This document shows positions 10,667 to 22,671 of a stretch of DNA of 64,000 nt, piece after piece. The stretch comes from Piliocolobus tephrosceles (taxonomy: Eukaryota > Chordata > Mammalia > Primates > Cercopithecidae): the NCBI RefSeq assembly GCF_002776525.5, contig NC_045443.1:58521277-58585276 (forward strand). The letters run 5' to 3'. The translations under genes were made by a program, and so were the position numbers. How positions within the stretch are numbered: the stretch's first letter is position 1; the number at the start of each line of letters is the position of its first letter. The notes below the pieces were generated by a model. That model ran no database searches and was not told where the DNA came from. It worked only from the letters and a program-made list of their open reading frames with translations.

Positions 10667-12251
10667 TTTCACCCCTTGCCCCTCCTAAACCTCATGTCCT
10701 TTTCACATTTCAAACCATAATCATGCCTTCCTAACAGTCCTCTAAAGTCTAAACTCATTCCAGCATTAACCCAAAAGTCCAAGTGCAAAGTCTCTTCTAA
10801 GATAAGGAAAGTCCTGTCTGCCTATAAGCCTATAAAATCAAAAGCAAGTTAGTTACTTCCAAGGTACAATGAGGGACAGGCATTGGGTAAATGTTCCCAT
10901 TCCAAAAGGGAGAAATTGGCCAAAACAAAGGGACGACAAGACCTTTACAAGTCTGAAACTCAGCAGGGCAGTCATTAAAACTTTTAAAATAATATCTTTT
11001 GACTCTGTGTCACATCCAGACCACACTGATGCAAAGGGTGGGCTCTCAAGACCTTGGGCAGCTCGACCCCTGTGGCTCTGCAGGGTGTAGCCCCTGTAGT
11101 TGCTTTCCTGGACTGAAATTGAGTGCCTATGGCTTTTCCAAGTGCATGGTTTGAGCTGTTGGTGAATCTACTGTTCTGGGGTCTGCAGGATGGTGGCCTT
11201 CTTCTCACGGCTCCACTAGGCAATGCCCCACTAGGGGCTCCGTGTGGGGTCTCCAATCCCACATTTTCCCTCCACACTGCCCTAGTAGAGGTTTTCCATT
11301 AGGTCTCTGCTCCTGCAGCAGACTTCTGCCTGGACATTTAGGTTTCCATACAGCCTCTAAAATCTAGGTGGAGGCTCCCAAACTCTTGCCTTCTGTGCAC
11401 TCACAGACCCAACACCATGTAGAAGCCTCCAAGGCTTGGGGCTTGCATCTTCTAAAGCAATGGCCCAAACTGTACCTTAACCCCTTTTATCCACAGATAG
11501 AGCTGAAACAGCTGGGACAGAGTGTCTTGGGGTTGCACAGAGCAGCGGGGCCCTAGGCCTGGCCCATGAAGCTACTTTTCCTTCCTAGGCCTCCAGGCCT
11601 GTGATGGGAGGGGCTGCCACAAATGTCTCTGAAATTCCTTCCGTCATTTTCCGCATCCACTTGGCAATTAACATTTGGCTCCTATTTATTTATGCAAATT
11701 CCTGCAGCCTTGAATTCCTCCCCAGAAAATTAGCTTTTTCTTTTCTATCAGATGGTCAGGCTGCAAATTTTTCAAAATTTTGCTCTGCTTCTCTTTTAAA
11801 TATGTGTTCTCTTTGTTTATGCAAATAAGCATAGGCTTCTAGAAGCAGGTAGGCCATATCTTGAATGCTTTGCTGCTTAGAAATTTTTTCCACCAGATAC
11901 CCTAAATTGCCTCTATCAAGTTCAAAGTTCTACAGATCTCTAGAGCAGGGGCACAATGTCACCAGTCTCTTTGCTAATGCATAGCAAGAGTGACCTTCAC
12001 TCCAGTTCCCTACAACTTCCTCATCTCCATCTGAGACCTCCTTACCCTGGACTTCATTGTCTATATCACTGTCAGTATTTTGGTCAAAATCATTCAAAAG
12101 TCCTCCAGAAAGTTCCAAACTTTCCTATATCTCCCTGTCTTCTTCTGAGCCCTCCAAACTTTTCTAACCTCTGCCCATTACCCAGTTCCAAAGTCACTTC
12201 CACATTTTCAGTTATCTTTATAACAGTATCCTACTCCCAGTACCAATTTTC
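10667..12251 (-). mobile_element. MaLR internal region (non-coding)
   Basis: About 1.6 kb between two matching LTRs, collinear with the internal region at 1512-3094 (shared blocks include the TTGGGCAGCTC and TTCTGGGGTCTG motifs). Internal open frames (11368-11556, 11601-11828, 11956-12309) have no recognisable retroviral domain. On the minus strand next to the 5' LTR the sequence TTGGTACTGGGAGTAGG lies where a tRNA primer binding site belongs. Confidence 0.85.
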
Positions 12252-12646
12252 TGTATTAATTTGTTCTCACACTGCTATAAAGAACTACCTGAGACTAGAT
12301 AATTCATGAAGAAAAGAAGTTTGACTGACAGTTCTGTAGGCTTAACAGGGAGCATGACTGGGAGGCCTCAGGAAACTTACAATAATGCTGAAAGGCAAAA
12401 GGAAAGCAAGCACCTTCGTCATATGGCAGCAGAAGAGAGAAGTAGAGCGAAAGGGTTAGTGCTACATACTCTTAAACAATGAGATTTCCTGAGAAATCTG
12501 TCACAAGATAGCACTAAGAGGATGGCGCTAAACCATTAGAAATCACCTCAATGATCTGATCATCTTTCACCGGGCCCTACCTTCAACACGTGGGGATTAC
12601 AATTTTACATGAGATGTATGTGGATACACAGAGCCAAACCACATCA
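12252..12646 (-). mobile_element. MaLR 5' LTR (MST type)
   Basis: TGTATTAATTTG to CACATCA on the plus strand, matching the LTR at 10283-10666. It is followed by CTGGA, the second copy of the TSD. Confidence 0.9.
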
Positions 12647-12651
12647 CTGGA

Positions 12652-12780
12652 ATTGTTTTTGATCTAAGACCTTAATAATAATAATAAAAAGACCCGGTCA
12701 TTAAAATATCTAGAGGAAGAATGTTCAAAACAGAGGAAATGGCAAACACAAATGAAAAGGGAGAGATAAGCTTGATGTGC
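12652..12780 (+). repeat. Old unnamed repeat, copy 2, right part
   Basis: Sequence around GATCTAAGACC...AGAATGTTCAAAACAGAGGA continues the old repeat that was interrupted at 10282, as judged from its recalled order. An (AAT)n-like expansion lies at 12672-12690. Confidence 0.45.
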
Positions 12781-12960
12781 ACTAGAAATACCTTGGTATA
12801 CATCCACCAGAAATGTGTGCATATGGTAACCAAAAGAAGTCTAAACATGCATTATTTGTGATAGCCTCAACCTGGAAACAAGTCAACAGTCTATCAGTAC
12901 TAGATTATATTATAGAACCTTGAAAAATATCATTACATACAACTATTTTTAGAGGAATTA
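12781..12960 (+). mobile_element. L1M fragment
   Basis: CATGCATTATTTGTGATAGC followed by CTGGAAACAAGTCAACAG matches the 3' part of old L1 ORF2 in sense. Highly diverged. Confidence 0.5.
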
Positions 12961-13194
12961 AACAAATCAAACCTGTAGTAAAAATCTGAAAAAAAAACTC
13001 AGAAATGTCTTTAAAGGATAATGTTATTAGTAGTAGTATTCATATTAGAATCATCATTTTTTAAACCTATTCAATTCAGATTTCAAACTGTTATTAACAT
13101 TCATAGAAATTTCATTAAACTTTCTAATTCAACTGAATACCATTACCAAAGGCAGTTTGTCTAGTACGGATTATCATCTTAGCAGTTTTCAATG

Positions 13195-13425
13195 CTGCAG
13201 GATTGGTTTGGTTCAACCAGCACTGTCAAATAGAATTTTGTGTTGATGGAAATGGTCTGTATCTGTGTTGTCCAGAGTGGTAGCTAATAGTCACAAGAAG
13301 TTATTGAGCATGTAAATTTGGTTAGCATGACTGAGAAACTGAATTTGTATTTTAATACATTTTAGTAAATTATCATATTAAAATACAGAAACTACTGACA
13401 TATTGAGACATTGTGAAAGCCCAAT
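13195..13425 (+). mobile_element. Old hAT-like DNA transposon fragment
   Basis: Contains TATCTGTGTTGTCCAGAGTG, ATAGTCACAAGAAGTTATTG and GACTGAGAAACTGAATTT, matching the common non-autonomous transposon whose consensus reads GTCCAATACGGTAGCCACTA and AGCCACATGTGGCTATTGAG. A copy in the opposite orientation is at 42360-42515. Family name not assigned. Confidence 0.55.
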
Positions 13426-13869
13426 TTTTTAACTCAACATTTTATATTATGCTTTGAGACTTGTAGTAGCTTTATTTCTTTTGTGCTTTTATCTGTTCAT
13501 CTCAGCATCTCTAAGCATAAGCCCTCAAACTTGCATTGGACAAAGTGCAAATCTTTGAGTAACTACAGGCATTTATGATTAACCAAACCATCTTTCAAAT
13601 AAAATATCATTACCTCTATTTTAAGGTACTTTTAATGTTCTTATGAAGCTCTGATGATGGGATAAGGGGAATATAAGGAAGAAAATAGTTTACAGAAAAC
13701 TTGTCAGAAATGTAGAAATCGTGTGCTTGCCAGGCAATCATGCATATCACAGAACTCCTGAATAGAAAGTAGAATGGGAAGAACTAGGACTTCCATGATA
13801 ATAGAAAACATCGGTACTTTGATTTTTTTCTCCTTAAATTCTAGTTCTATCTTCAAGACTAAGTAGTTT

Positions 13870-13887
13870 CATATATATATACACATA

Positions 13888-13924
<37 letters not shown>

Positions 13925-13925
13925 G
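13870..13925. repeat. (TA)n/(TG)n microsatellite
   Basis: Compound run: ATATATATA, ACACATA, TGTGTGTGTG and then about a dozen TA units. Likely length-variable. Confidence 0.95.
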
Positions 13926-15639
13926 TCACATTCTTAGAAGATCAGAATATAAATAACTTTCAGGTATTGTTATCATATAAACACAAGTATGGATTCTACC
14001 CAAAATAAAATAGTCTAGCAAACAGAAATACAATGTGAAATGACAAGTTAATCTCAACTTAATTTCTAACCTTGCAGGCTCCAAACCTTGCTGATAATCA
14101 CTCATTTGAAGGACTTGTTAAAAAAAAAAAAGTTTCTGTGACATACGTTAGACCAAATGAATTAGAATCGATTTATAAATCAATAATGATAGTAATAATG
14201 AATAAGAAGTATAGAAAATTGGCAAAGTAGGAATGGTCATCTATTCAGGAAATGTTTAAAAACATTGTCTTAATCAAATCAATTATATACTTTGTTATAT
14301 TGAAGAAGATAATTGTTTGATAAAAGAGCTTATTCCAACTTTCTGATACTGATTTTTACACTCCTGTCGGTATCATCCAATCAACTGGATGACTTGATAT
14401 TAAAGGCAATGATTGCCCTAAATATTATGCTTTCTTACAAGGCATAGTGACACCAGAACACATTACCAGTGTTGGTTTGAGTTTACTATTCAATGTAACC
14501 CATTGGAAGCATCAAAAATAAATTTTATTTATTGAGTAAATAAATACATACATTTAGCCTAAATTACATCCAGAAATATTAAAAATCACATTCATATATT
14601 TATAGAAATAACATAAAAATTCCAGTTATTATTTTAAATATGCTACAAAAATATTTGGCAATGTAAAAAAAAATCTGAGACAAATTGATATAAAATATAC
14701 AATTCGTACAGCTAAACATCATAAAATTCTTTTTCATTTTTTTTCATGTAGTATGCTGGTCATGAAGCCATTTATTTATGGAGAAGTTCCTGGTAACCTA
14801 AATAATTTTCACTGCATAAGGTTTCTAAGGATTTTAAGATTCTCAAACAAATTAAATAGCTGGTGAGACATTTTTATCTCCCGAATGATAGCTGGAATCA
14901 GGGAACTTTTTAGCAGCAGAATCTCATGGTCTTATGATAATTAATATGTTGTCCACGCTGCTGTGCATGGCCCAGTATTGAAGTAACTTTTTATGCAGAA
15001 AAAGTTTGCTCTGCTCATTTGACCCACAGAGTAGAAAGAAATAGGAGGGAGAGTGAGAAAAAAGGAATATGAGATATACCAAAAATACATTCAGAACAAA
15101 AAAAGCATATTTTAGATACTGGAATAAAATTGTGTGTTGTGATGTGCCCTACGTTATTTTATTCATAGTGTGAAAATGTTAAAATATATGCTTATTACCA
15201 AAGCCGTGATTTATCTATATTCAACCTAACATGAACAGTTTGATCAGCAACACAATTAACAGCAAAAGAAACAAAGCCTCAGTTCGAGAAGTGCTGATCT
15301 TTTTGGATGGAAATAAGAAAACCAATGCTGTCTTCAGTAACTACACAACCAAGCAGAAGTCTGCTATTACATCCAGAACAACTATATATAAGGAAAAGTC
15401 TGCTGATAAAGGCTGCAAATATCTAAAGTGATGATAGATGTCTTCACATTTTTATCATATCAAGTAATTTTCTAAATTTTTACATAAACAGGTAGAATTA
15501 AAAATGTTATATCTAAAACACAAGTTTGATCATAGCTAAGCTAATCATGTTGTTATTAACCATGTTGTTTCATTTTCATTTTTCTTAATATAATTCTGAT
15601 TCCTACTTAAAATAATTGTAAATTAACAGTGAAAAGAAG

Positions 15640-15790
15640 ACTTTAGATTTGTATAGTGCTTCACAATTTACAAGACATTACTCATACATTATCTTATTTT
15701 ATCCTCCCAACAAGTATGTGAGATAAGTGTTATTTCCATTTTAGATTATATGTAAATTGATGGTCATCTAGTTCGTTTATGTATAAACCA
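15640..15790 (-). mobile_element. MIR-like fragment
   Basis: CATACATTATCTTATTTTATCCTCC followed by ACAAGTATGTGAGATAAGTG has the form of the antisense MIR core (ATTTAATCCTCACAACAACC...GAGGTAGGTA). Diverged. Confidence 0.5.
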
Positions 15791-16003
15791 GGGTTTCTTT
15801 CTCATTTATATGAAAAAGTTCCTTAATACTATTATTTCACTGTGACTATATTTTTTGATACTTCAATGCAAATAAATGATGCGGAAGCTGATTAAATATA
15901 AAATTCTCAGAATTTTAAGAAAATGAATATATGTAACTTATAACATTGGATTTCAAATAAATTTTATTTGTTGAAATATTAGACTCACAGCACAGAGCTG
16001 TTA

Positions 16004-16313
16004 CTGTTTTTGTTTGTTTGTTTGTTTGTTTGAGATGAAGTCTTGCTCTTGTCCCCTAGGCCAGAGTGCAATGGCACGATCCGGCACACTGCAACCTCCG
16101 CCTTCCAGGTTCAAGCGATTCTCCTGCCTCAGTCTCCCGAGTAGCTGGGATTACAGGGGCCTGCCACCACGCCCAGCTGATTTTTGTATTTTTAATAGAG
16201 ACGAGGTTTCACCATGTTGGCCAGACTGGTCTCGAACTCCTGACCTCAGGTAATCCGCCCGCCTCGGCCTCCCAAACTGCTGGGATTACAGGCGGGAGCC
16301 ACCGCGCCCAGCC
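16004..16313 (-). mobile_element. AluS, full length
   Basis: TTTG-rich tail, GAGATGAAGTCTTGCTCTTG, both Alu arms, and end at CACCGCGCCCAGCC. Both arms and the A-rich linker (TTTTTGTATTTTTAATAGAG) are present. Type S is judged from diagnostic-looking positions only. Confidence 0.93.
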
Positions 16314-17295
16314 TACCTATTTTTATAAATACAATATTTTGTGATTTAAGAAGGTGGACTAATAAATTCTGGAAATTTTGGATACTTCCTTTGCTCTTTT
16401 TTAATGCAACACTTCCACATATGTTGCAATGCAACTTTCCACATACTGAAAATAAATAACTTCATGGTGTGGGAAATTGTAATCCCTCTTAACAAATAGA
16501 GAAGAATTAAGCATCAGTAAGCATTATTAATTTATACCACAAACCCGTTAGGAATTTTAAACAAATTTATACTTTAAATATAATCACCAAAAATTTTTTA
16601 AAACACATCAAATTTTCATTGAAAGTAGACAGAAGTAAAATCATTAGCTAAACATATTCAGTATCACTCAACAAAAATAATTTTCTTATCTTTTTTTTTG
16701 GTTATTATATGTATATGTTCCTCCAAAATCAGTTTTGAACAAAATACTTACATTCTTGACAATATTGGTACTCTACTCTTTAAATGGATAATCTAAGTAA
16801 TCTTGTAAAATATTCTTTCATAAAAACAAAGTCATAGCTACTGAAATATTTTGCAGGAATTCTGACTGCCCATACCTATTTAACTCAAAATATAAATTAA
16901 TCATAGAAATAAGTGTTGTAAACACAGTTCTTAGTGCTAGAAGTAGAGAATGATGTGATACTGAAAGAGCAATAAAGATGAAAAGAAATATAAATTTTTC
17001 TGTGTATATGTTTGCAGATGTGGGTCTTATTTTATTTTTTCTCTATTTATTTCCCCATTTCTGGAATAGGGTAAAATCTCTCTTTCCCAAATGGCCACAT
17101 TAACAAAATATACTGGACCTGATACCAGTTTTAGGAGGAAAGTAATCTAATTAGAATAATTCATACTAAAGTGTACATGATTAACATTATCATGGCCTAT
17201 AAGATATATTTATATTCTTATAGGAAGATCTCTTAACATAAGTAATTTCTTAATTATTGAATTCTTTCAAACGAATAACAAGGTGACATTTAATT
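16314..17295. other. Intergenic AT-rich DNA, nothing recognised
   Basis: No repeat or gene recognised. Confidence 0.4.
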
Positions 17296-18178
17296 TTAAT
17301 TTTTAATGGCTTTATATTTTGAGAGAAGTTTTAGGTTCTCAGCAAAATTAAGAGGAAGAGATTTCTCATATACCCTCTGTCCCACACAAACATATACTGT
17401 CTATCAACATCTCTCATCAGAGTGGTACATGGTTAAAATTGATGAGCCTACATTGACACATCATTATCACCCAAAGGCCATATTTACATTAGGATTCATT
17501 CTTTGGTGTCATATATTTTATAAATTTGGACAAACGTATAATGACATGTATCCACTATTACAGTTATCATACAGAGTCATTTCACTGCCCTAAAAATCTC
17601 CTATGCCTTACTATTTATCCTTCCCTCCCCCTAAGCCCTAGCAACCACTGATCTTTTATTGTCTTCACAGTTTGGCCTTTTTCAAAATGTCATCTAATTG
17701 GAATCATACGATATCTCACATTTTCAGTTTGACTTCTCTCACTTGGTAATACGCATTTAAACTTCTCCCATGACTTTTCCTAGTTTGGTGGCTCACACCT
17801 TTTTAACCCCTAAATAATATGACATTGTCTGGATGTCCTACAGTTTATGTGTCGAGTCACATACTCCAGGATATCTTGGTTGCTTCCAGATTTTGGCAAT
17901 TAGGAATAAAGCTGCTATAAATATCTATGTGTAGGTTTTTGTGTGAATGTAAGTTTTCAACTCCTTTGGGTAAATATCAAGAAACAGAGCTGTTGAATTT
18001 TATGGTAAGAATTTTTAGTTTTATGAGAAACTGCCAAAGTGTCTTCCGAAGTGGCCACTCCGTTTTGCATTACCACCAATGAGCAAGAGTCCCTGTTGTG
18101 CCACAATTGCCACCAGCATTTGGTGTTGTCAGTGTTACACATTTTGGCCATTCTAATAGGTGTGTAGTGATACGACAA
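17296..18178 (-). mobile_element. Antisense L1M, 3' region
   Basis: Reads as the reverse complement of an old L1 3' region. Recognised blocks include GATGAGCCTACATTGACACA, AAATTTGGACAAACGTATAA, TAGCAACCACTGATCTTTTA, GGCAATTAGGAATAAAGCTG and GCCATTCTAATAGGTGTGTA. Well preserved but without an intact reading frame. The 3' end of the element is at the left. Confidence 0.85.
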
Positions 18179-18531
18179 CATTTAAGGAAATATGAGAGAC
18201 AAATGTATATATGGGTTAATAATTAAAACCACAAATCTATAATTGTTCCTATGTGTAGAATTTTGAGGTCAATTGTCCTTGGCTCTTCCAGTTTTTAATT
18301 TTTCCCCCTTCCTTGCTTTTGACCACACAGAATATCATTAAGATTTCTTTCCAGTTTTCAGGACAAGAACAACTTTCATTTTGGCATTGGTAAAATGACT
18401 TACAAAGACTTACAACGTGTAATTGCTTGTAAGTTTTTCAGCTTGAATGTTTGGTCTTGGCCAATCAGCCAATTGTTGCTCAACCTTGGAAGATTCATAG
18501 AACTTCATTAAGGAGTTTTTACTTCTGTTAT

Positions 18532-18757
18532 AAAGAAAATAGGGGTGAGTGTGGTGACTTATGCTTGTAATCCCAGTGCTTTGGAAGGCCAACGTGGGAG
18601 GATCACTTGAGCACGAGAGTTTGAAGTTAGAGTGAGCTATGATCATGTCACTGCACTGTAGCCTGAGTGACAAAGCAATACCTTGTCTTAAAAAAAATTT
18701 AGATCATACTCTTTTTGCCAAAATATAAAATAATAAAAACAATAAAAGAAAATAGGG
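18532..18757 (+). mobile_element. Fossil Alu monomer with extra 3' tail, between TSDs
   Basis: A right-arm-like Alu monomer (FRAM type; GCTTGTAATCCCAGTGCTTT, GATCATGTCACTGCACTGTA) starts near 18545 and ends in an A run near 18699. The 13-base direct repeat AAAGAAAATAGGG (18532-18544) is repeated exactly at 18745-18757. The inserted unit therefore includes about 45 bases of AT-rich sequence after the A run, as if the source RNA had a unique 3' trailer. Confidence 0.7.
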
Positions 18758-20999
18758 CTAATCTATTTTACAGGCATGGACCATAGTAAATATGCTTATC
18801 ATTTTTTATTGTGAAATGTGCTGAGAATTTACATAAATAGCCTTTATAAAGTATGAAAAACATTTATTATAGGATAGCTGAATTATTTGGAATGTTAACT
18901 ACAGAACAAAGCACAAGCAAGGCTTTTCCAATAAATGCCTTAGGAATCTTAGTGGTTCACAGCTAATTATCGCTATTTGATTTAGGAGAGGTCGGGTATC
19001 TTACAATTGTGATATAGGCACTACCATAAAGGTCAATGAGTAATATTTATGTGAAGTTACTGAAGGAGCCCTTAACTTTGTAGAAATATTTTGCCTAAAG
19101 CATTTGTTTACATAAAAGAAGCATTTGCAGTGTGCAATCTCTGCTACTAAAGATAATGTTGAAGACTAAATTCTGCATGAATGCACTAAAAATTTGATAA
19201 TAAAAACAATTTACGAAGCATTAGTATAATCCTAGGATCACACTAGCTGCCTGCTAGTCTTTTGAAAAATCTCTATTTTTAAAAGTGAAAACCACTTATT
19301 CTCTAAATTAAATGCCTCTACATCTTGCAACAACATCCTATGTCTATATTCATTTGGCTTTGGATTTTTCTTGAAATGTTATAACGTTAAATTAATTTAT
19401 ATGCTATTGTTTAACCCAGAAAATATTCTCACTGATAAGTGTCGTTATTTTATAATGGTAAAATTAGGTGACTTTCCTTATACAGTAATAAGAGTTGTTT
19501 TAGTTACATGATGCTACAATTAAAATAGCATACTTAAAAATGATTTATATCTCTTGAACTGAATCCAGTGAAAGAAATCATTGTGATTAAAGTTTCATCT
19601 CTTCACAATTGCCATGAACTAAAGCCAATAGCTGTTGGCTATCAGGTACTGCCAATGTCGGTAATCAATTCAATGGATTTTTAAGAATAATCAATAGGTT
19701 TCGTAACAATGCAAATTATCTAATAGTATTTTTTTTGTTTTTGCTAACTAAACAAATAATCTATTGACTTTTTTCCTTTTTACCTTTTATTACTTTTGCT
19801 TAACATCAAATAATATGTTAGTACAGACTTCTTTCACACATTTCATTAGCAGCGAGTTGACATGCCATTTAAATCTAAATTGGAGAAAATATCTTTAAAA
19901 TTAGGTATATTTTTATTATTTATGAATATTATATTAACAAGATTCTTAAGTTAATTAATATCCAGTATCTTTTTTGAGTAGCAAGGTAATCACAATCATT
20001 GTATGGTATGTGTGTGTGTGTGTGTGTGTGTATGTGTGTGGTGTATGATGTAACAAGCAAAAGGTGTTCATATTTAGGAAAATGTTAAATTCTGTATAGC
20101 AATTGTGTAGTAGCATAAGTGGTAAGGCTTGCACTTTTAATTAGTACACACTAAGCATCTTATATCAAATATTAGTAGCATGGATAACAATATTAAAACT
20201 ATTCTAAGTTTGTAAATAGGTTCCAGTGGATACTCTCTAATTATAAAACCCTTTGATAAGAAGTTTATTTCCCCCAAACTGTGCCTTAACAAAACAACCT
20301 CATCAAATAATATATTTGAATATAATAATATATTTGAATAATAAACATATCACTCTTAAGTGTATGAAGTCAGTTCCTACTACAAAAGTTCTGGGTACGT
20401 TGCAAAAGTGACTAAAAGTGTTTTGGGGAGAATTTCTGATGAACAACAATAACAAGTCTTTGGGACCTAAATGTGTGAACCACCTAGTCAAAATACTAAG
20501 ACCACTAGAGCTGAGAAAAAAGTAAAAAAAAAAAAAACTACTAATTTATTACTTGCCTGGAAAGGTAGTGCTGCATGACCCCAAAGAAAGTTTAAAAAGG
20601 CTCTCAGGATTATAAGTGAAAACACTTAACATAGCTTGAAAATAAAAAGTATACGGAAAGGATTGTAAATTTTTCTTTAGGACCAGCCACTGTACTACTT
20701 TATGAATAAAAATACATATTTCTCACCCTGGTTGGAATACATTGCCTAGAGCTCCTGTGAACTCAAGGTCACACAGCAGGCATACTCTGACATACATGTC
20801 TGAAGACTGAAGAGCTTTTCTTTAACAGATTTCCTGATGCAAACAAATATAATTTCATACTCAAGGAAAGAAGGATGAAAATTAAGAAAGGACCTTCAAG
20901 TGATTTTTTGGTTTTAGTAACCGACATCAAGAAAGAGTACATAAAACATAAGTCTACATTCCTTGGCACCGCTTGGGAAATTTTAACAAAGAGAATTGC
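18758..20999. other. Intergenic AT-rich DNA
   Basis: No gene recognised. Holds a (TG)n microsatellite (20009-20046) and an A run (20522-20536). Nothing else is assigned. Confidence 0.45.
20009..20046. repeat. (TG)n microsatellite
   Basis: About 18 TG units with one TATG interruption. Confidence 0.95.
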
Positions 21000-21606
21000 C
21001 TTGGGACATCCTCCAGATTAAGAAATAGTCTATTACCAACAAAAATTCCCCTACAAGCTCCCCCAAGTCACTAGCACCTAAAGGTAGCTACTAATCTTAC
21101 TCATTTCATCATATGTAAGTTTTATCTTTGCTTGGTCTTCATATAAATAGAATTATAAAATGTATTATCTTTGTGCCTGGCTTCTGTTTCTCAACAATAT
21201 GCCTCTGAGACTTAATCATATTATTGCATATAGTGGTGATCTATTCTTTTGCATTACTGTTGAATATCTCTTTGTATGAATATGCCACAATAATTTTATC
21301 TACCTTTACCATCCACAAGGACATAATAATATCCTTAGAGTTTCTTCTAAAAGGTGTGTTATTTTATATTTTATAATTCATATGGAATTGATATTTTTAT
21401 ATGATGGAGGGCCAAGATTATCTCTTGTTCTTGTATGAATAGCCAAGTGACTCAGTGTTATTTACTGAAACGATCACCATTTCTCCACTGCTCAGGACTG
21501 CTACCTTTGTCATAAATCAAGTATGCACGTAAGTGTGAGTACGTTTTTGTGTCTCTATTTTGCTTTATTAATCTGTTTGTGTCTTTTTGGTAAAAAATAG
21601 GATCTC
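21000..21606 (-). mobile_element. Antisense old L1 fragment, left part
   Basis: Blocks such as TTCATATAAATAGAATTATA, GTGCCTGGCTTCTGTTTCTC, TTGTATGAATATGCCACAAT and CTTTGTCATAAATCAAGTAT match the reverse complement of old L1 ORF2/3' sequence. It is interrupted by a fossil Alu monomer at about 21607. Confidence 0.65.
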
Positions 21607-21740
21607 AGCTGAGTGCACTGGCTCATGCCTGTAATCCTAACATTCTGGGAGGCTGAGGTGGGAAAATTGTTTGATGCCAGGAGTTTGGGACCCACCTGGA
21701 CACAATACAGAAACTCCATCTCTAGAAAGAAAAGAAAGAA
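21607..21740 (+). mobile_element. Fossil left Alu monomer (FLAM type)
   Basis: GCTGAGTGCACTGGCTCATG and GAGGCTGAGGTGGGAAAATT form one Alu left arm ending in an AAAGAAAG tail; no second arm. The flanks AAAATAGGATCT and AAAATGTGATCT are a probable 12-base TSD with two mismatches. Inserted into antisense L1. Confidence 0.75.
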
Positions 21741-21900
21741 AATGTGATCTATTAATCATTACACCTTTATAATAAGTCTTTCTAGGAATGTTGCTTCTCC
21801 AGGTAGACTTTGCTACTTTAAAACTGTCTTAATTATTTTTGCTAATTTCATTTCCATATAAATTTTAAAATAATCTAGGCAACTGCCGCATTAAATTACA
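21741..21900 (-). mobile_element. Antisense old L1 fragment, right part
   Basis: Resumes L1 antisense after the monomer (CATTTCCATATAAATTTTAAAA is the recognisable block). Confidence 0.55.
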
Positions 21901-21924
21901 TTTTTTGATATTTTAATTGAATTT

Positions 21925-21975
21925 TCGTGGCACAGTTTCTGCCCAATAAATTTCTGTTGAATGAATGAATGAGCA
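21925..21975 (+). mobile_element. L2/MIR 3' tail
   Basis: CAATAAATTTCTGTTGAATG followed by AATGAATGAG is the terminal sequence shared by L2-type elements. Only the tail is recognisable. Confidence 0.5.
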
Positions 21976-22358
21976 GGATAGCATAATAAAGATATTTTTA
22001 AAGTCTTCCTGTAGAGCCTTCTTATATGAAATATTCTCTGCAGCACCAAAATGGGGTCAGAAAAATAAATACCCTTATAATCATCCAACTGAATTCACTT
22101 TATTCCCTTAGTATATAGTATTAGAACACAATTCAATGTCAGGCACTGTGCTGGTCACTGGGTACATAATGTGAACTAGATTTAGTTTGAGATTTGAAAT
22201 CAATCTCAAAAGAAGAACCAATATTAAATTATGTACTATTACTGTACAATATCAACAAAGTTGTTTTATTTCTTTGAAATGTGTTATTTTCCACTTTTTC
22301 TAATTTTTAATTATTAATAGCTTAATTACTACCCTTGTTTACTTTTTTAAAAAATAAG

Positions 22359-22671
22359 TTTTTTTTTTTTGTTTTTTTTGTTTTTTTTGAGATAGAGTCT
22401 TGCTCTGTCACCCAGGCTGGAGTGCAGTGGCCTGATCTTGGCTCACTGCAACTTCTGCCCCTGGGGCTCCAGTGATCCTCCCACCTCAGCTTCCCAAGTA
22501 GCTGGGACCACAGGCACTGGCCATTACACTTGGCTACTTTTTGTATTTTTAGTAGAGATGGGGGTCTCACCATGTTTCCCAGGCTGGTCTCGAATTCATG
22601 AGGTCAAGTGATCTGCCCACCTCGCCCTCCCAAAGTGCTGGAATTACAGGCCTGAGCCACCACATCCAGCC
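22359..22671 (-). mobile_element. AluJ, full length
   Basis: Interrupted T tail, GAGATAGAGTCTTGCTCTGT, both arms, end CACCACATCCAGCC. Many substitutions; J type is inferred from divergence and the left-arm pattern. Confidence 0.92.

Larger units (their letters stand above)
13430..16003. other. Intergenic AT-rich DNA
   Basis: No gene recognised. Holds a TA/TG microsatellite (13870-13925) and a MIR-like stretch (15640-15790). A 66-codon open frame at 15231-15431 has no recognised domain and lacks any supporting context. Confidence 0.5.

Noticed and set aside
15231..15431. Possible small gene or processed pseudogene (66 codons)
   Set aside because: No recognised protein, no A tail, no TSD, no supporting context.
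16014..16344. Open frames with SCLSLPSSWDYR-type peptides
   Set aside because: Standard translation of antisense Alu; seen at several Alus in the window.
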